From Actinomycetota bacterium (GTDB lineage Bacteria > Actinomycetota > Acidimicrobiia > IMCC26256 > PALSA-610): DNA of 8,010 nt. Below, piece by piece: positions 6,138-8,010 of this stretch. Both the position numbers and the translations under genes were made by a program. Every line of letters begins with the position of its first letter. Positions within the stretch are counted from its first letter, which is position 1. Location: assembly GCA_030839105.1 (NCBI GenBank), contig JAUZEI010000662.1:1-8010 (forward strand), written 5' to 3'. The notes under the pieces were generated by a model, which was not told the origin of the DNA, ran no database searches, and saw only the letters and a program-made list of their open reading frames with translations.

Positions 6138-7463
6138 ATGCCCACCCCCCAATCGGCCCTTTCGCGCCCGCGCACGCCCGAGCCCGGCGATCCGCTGCGG
6201 GTGGCATTCCTCGTCTATCGCGGTAATCCACACTGCGGCGGGCAGGGCGTCTACAGCCGTCACCTCACCCGGGAGCTGGCCGACCTCGGGCACACCGTCA
6301 CGATGCTCGCCGGTCCGCCGTGGCCCGTGGCCGACGCCCCGGTCACGCTCGAGCGCATCCAGAGCCTCGACCTCTACAAGCGCGAGAACCCGTTCCGAGT
6401 CCCCTGGCCGCACGAGTTCCGCAGCCGCTCCGACGTCGAGGAGTTCGCGATCATGGCGGGGGCCGGGTTCCCCGAGCCCTACGCCTTCAGCCGCCGCGTG
6501 TACGCACACCTGCGCGAACGTCGTGGCGAGTTCGACCTCGTCCACGACAATCAGTGTCTCGGACGCGGCCTGCTCGGTCTGGTCCGCGACGGCTGGCCAT
6601 TCGTCAACACGCTGCACCACCCGATCACCGTCGACCGCGACCTCGACCTCGCAGCCGCGTCCTCGCCGTTTCGCCGCATGACGCTGCGCCGTTGGTACGG
6701 GTTCCTGGGAATGCAGATGGACGTGGCGCGCCGGCTACCGCGCCACATCACGGTGTCGCACAATTCGAAGAAGGACATCGTCGCCCAGATGCGCGTGCAT
6801 CCCGACACGTTGCACATCGTGCCGGTCGGCGTCGACCAGAAGCAGTTCCGGCCGCTTCCCCACATCGCGCGTGTTCCGGGACGGTTGATGACGACGGCGA
6901 GTGCCGACGTTCCGTTGAAGGGTCTGACCTATCTCATCGAGGCGTTGGCCAAGGTTCGCACCGAACGCGAAGACGCGCACCTCGTCGTGATCGGCCAGCC
7001 TCGCCACAAGTCGGCGGTGCCGGCACAGATCGAGCGCCTCGGCCTCCAGGGCGCGATCGAGTTCGTCAGCGGCGTGACCGACGAGCGCATCGTCGAGCTC
7101 TATGCCGAAGCCGAGATCGCGGTTGTGCCCTCCCTGTACGAAGGGTTCTCGCTGCCCGCCGTCGAGGCCATGGCTTGCGGCGTGCCTCTGGTCACCACGA
7201 CCGGCGGCGCCCTGCCCGAGGTAGTCGGCTCCCCGGGCGACGGCGCGATGACCGTGCCGCCCGGCGATCCCGGCGCGCTCGCGCAGATGCTCATCGAGGT
7301 CTTGGGCAACGACGAACTGCGGGCCCGGCTCGGCGAGCGGGGCCGGCGGCGCGTCCTCGACCGGTTCACGTGGCGCAAGACCGCCGAGGGAACCGCGGAG
7401 CAGTACTACCTCGAGCTGGCGGCCCACGCGAAGCGTCGCCGTGACGCCGGGTACGCGGCCTGA
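6138..7463 (+). CDS. GT4-type glycosyltransferase (GT-B fold)
   Basis: The 441-residue protein transfers a sugar from a nucleotide donor to an unknown acceptor. The N-terminal Rossmann lobe begins LRVAFLVYRGNPHCGGQGVY (20-39), with the glycine-rich acceptor loop of retaining GT-B enzymes. The C-terminal donor lobe follows ITVSHNSK and VGVDQKQF, the usual linker region of GT4 proteins. It contains the EX7E motif in YEGFSLPAVEAMACG (Glu335 and Glu343), then GGALPEVV. There are no transmembrane helices. I chose ATG 6138; a TTG at 6063 keeps the frame open, but its 25 extra residues are not family-like and contain no structure. The upstream TGGGAAC is a weak ribosome site. Its stop overlaps the methyltransferase start as TGATG, so the two are probably translated together. 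The family covers PimB/MshA-like enzymes, but nothing here identifies the substrate. Confidence 0.93.
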   Translation: MPTPQSALSRPRTPEPGDPLRVAFLVYRGNPHCGGQGVYSRHLTRELADLGHTVTMLAGPPWPVADAPVTLERIQSLDLYKRENPFRVPWPHEFRSRSDVEEFAIMAGAGFPEPYAFSRRVYAHLRERRGEFDLVHDNQCLGRGLLGLVRDGWPFVNTLHHPITVDRDLDLAAASSPFRRMTLRRWYGFLGMQMDVARRLPRHITVSHNSKKDIVAQMRVHPDTLHIVPVGVDQKQFRPLPHIARVPGRLMTTASADVPLKGLTYLIEALAKVRTEREDAHLVVIGQPRHKSAVPAQIERLGLQGAIEFVSGVTDERIVELYAEAEIAVVPSLYEGFSLPAVEAMACGVPLVTTTGGALPEVVGSPGDGAMTVPPGDPGALAQMLIEVLGNDELRARLGERGRRRVLDRFTWRKTAEGTAEQYYLELAAHAKRRRDAGYAA

Positions 7464-8010
7464 TGCTGACGGTCGACTTCGACCGCCTCGGACTGCTGCC
7501 GGGTGAACGCCTGCTCGACCTCGGCTCCGGCGGCGGACGGCACGCGTTCGAAGCCATGCGGCGCGGCGCGCGGGTCACCGCGCTCGACTACTCGGCGGCC
7601 GACCTGAAAGACGTCGCCGCCGTGATGGGCGCAATGATCGAAGGCGACGAGGCGTCGTACGACGCATGGGCGGGCGTCGTCAACGCCGACGCGCTCGATC
7701 TGCCGTTCGCGACGAACACCTTCGACCGCGTCATCGTCTCCGAAGTGCTCGAGCACGTGTGGGACGACGAGCGCGCGCTCACCGAGATCGCACGCGTGTT
7801 GCGTCCCGGGGGGCGCATCGCCGCAACGGTCCCGACGCGCTGGCCGGAGCGGGTGTCGTGGGCGCTCAACTGGCATTACCACGACACGCCCGGCGGACAC
7901 GTCCGCATCTACCGCCAACACGAGCTCGAGTTGAAGCTCGAACGCGCGGGATTCTTCCAGCGCGGTTCGCACCACGCGCACGCGTTCCACTCGCCGTACT
8001 GGTGGCTGAA
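7463..8010 (+). CDS. Class I SAM-dependent methyltransferase (partial, C-terminus outside window)
   Basis: The first 182 residues of a Rossmann-fold methyltransferase are present. Motif I is LLDLGSGGGRH (17-27), which binds SAM. Asp42 at the end of strand 2 (TALDYS) contacts the ribose. NADALDLPF (74-82) is the adenine-side loop, FDRVIVSEVLEHV (87-99) is motif post-II, and LRPGGR (113-118) is motif III. This is the UbiE/Methyltransf_11 type, acting on small molecules or lipids rather than DNA. The C-terminal half carries several His and Trp residues (HYHDTPGGH near 137-145, SPYWW at the edge) that may shape the acceptor site. The substrate is unknown. The ATG shares its A with the glycosyltransferase TGA and has no clear ribosome site of its own, so coupling is likely. 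The pairing suggests that both enzymes decorate the same molecule (inference). Confidence 0.92.
   Translation, partial: MLTVDFDRLGLLPGERLLDLGSGGGRHAFEAMRRGARVTALDYSAADLKDVAAVMGAMIEGDEASYDAWAGVVNADALDLPFATNTFDRVIVSEVLEHVWDDERALTEIARVLRPGGRIAATVPTRWPERVSWALNWHYHDTPGGHVRIYRQHELELKLERAGFFQRGSHHAHAFHSPYWWL

Overview
The window is a gene-dense stretch of GC-rich bacterial chromosome with the short spacers and frequent GTG starts typical of Actinobacteria. An actinobacterial host is supported by MurA, whose active-site loop reads PGGDAIGSR as in Mycobacterium, and by the actinobacterial-looking MeaB and minimal cyclase. Acidimicrobiia is a guess from overall protein flavour, not a proof. I see no phage, transposon, CRISPR or RNA gene, and no gene-free stretch longer than about 115 bases. 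Most of the window looks like ordinary core genome.

Minus strand, 6074 down to 1: seven co-directional genes in tight succession. In transcription order they are an S9-family serine peptidase with a beta-propeller, a small KANL3/Tex30-like alpha/beta hydrolase, a minimal class III adenylate cyclase, a crotonase (enoyl-CoA hydratase/isomerase family), MurA (first step of peptidoglycan synthesis), an Nfu-type Fe-S scaffold, and MeaB (GTPase chaperone of B12-dependent acyl-CoA mutases, cut by the window edge). Most gaps are -4 to 24 bp, so most of this could be one transcript. The exception is the 114-bp gap between murA and nfu. It holds a candidate ECF-sigma (SigR/SigH-type) promoter, suggesting that nfu-meaB can be switched on separately.

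Plus strand, 6138 to the right edge: a divergently transcribed GT4-type glycosyltransferase is followed by a class I SAM-dependent methyltransferase (cut at the right edge). The two overlap by one base (TGATG). They look like the start of a glycoconjugate or secondary-metabolite operon that continues outside the window.

Functionally the minus-strand cluster mixes acyl-CoA metabolism (crotonase, MeaB), Fe-S maintenance (Nfu), cell-wall synthesis (MurA), hydrolases and cAMP signalling. No single known pathway joins them. The points most worth a second look are the stress-type promoter before nfu, the Cys-to-Asp MurA (predicted fosfomycin-insensitive), the minimal cyclase overlapping the crotonase start, and the unusual acid/base residues of the crotonase.
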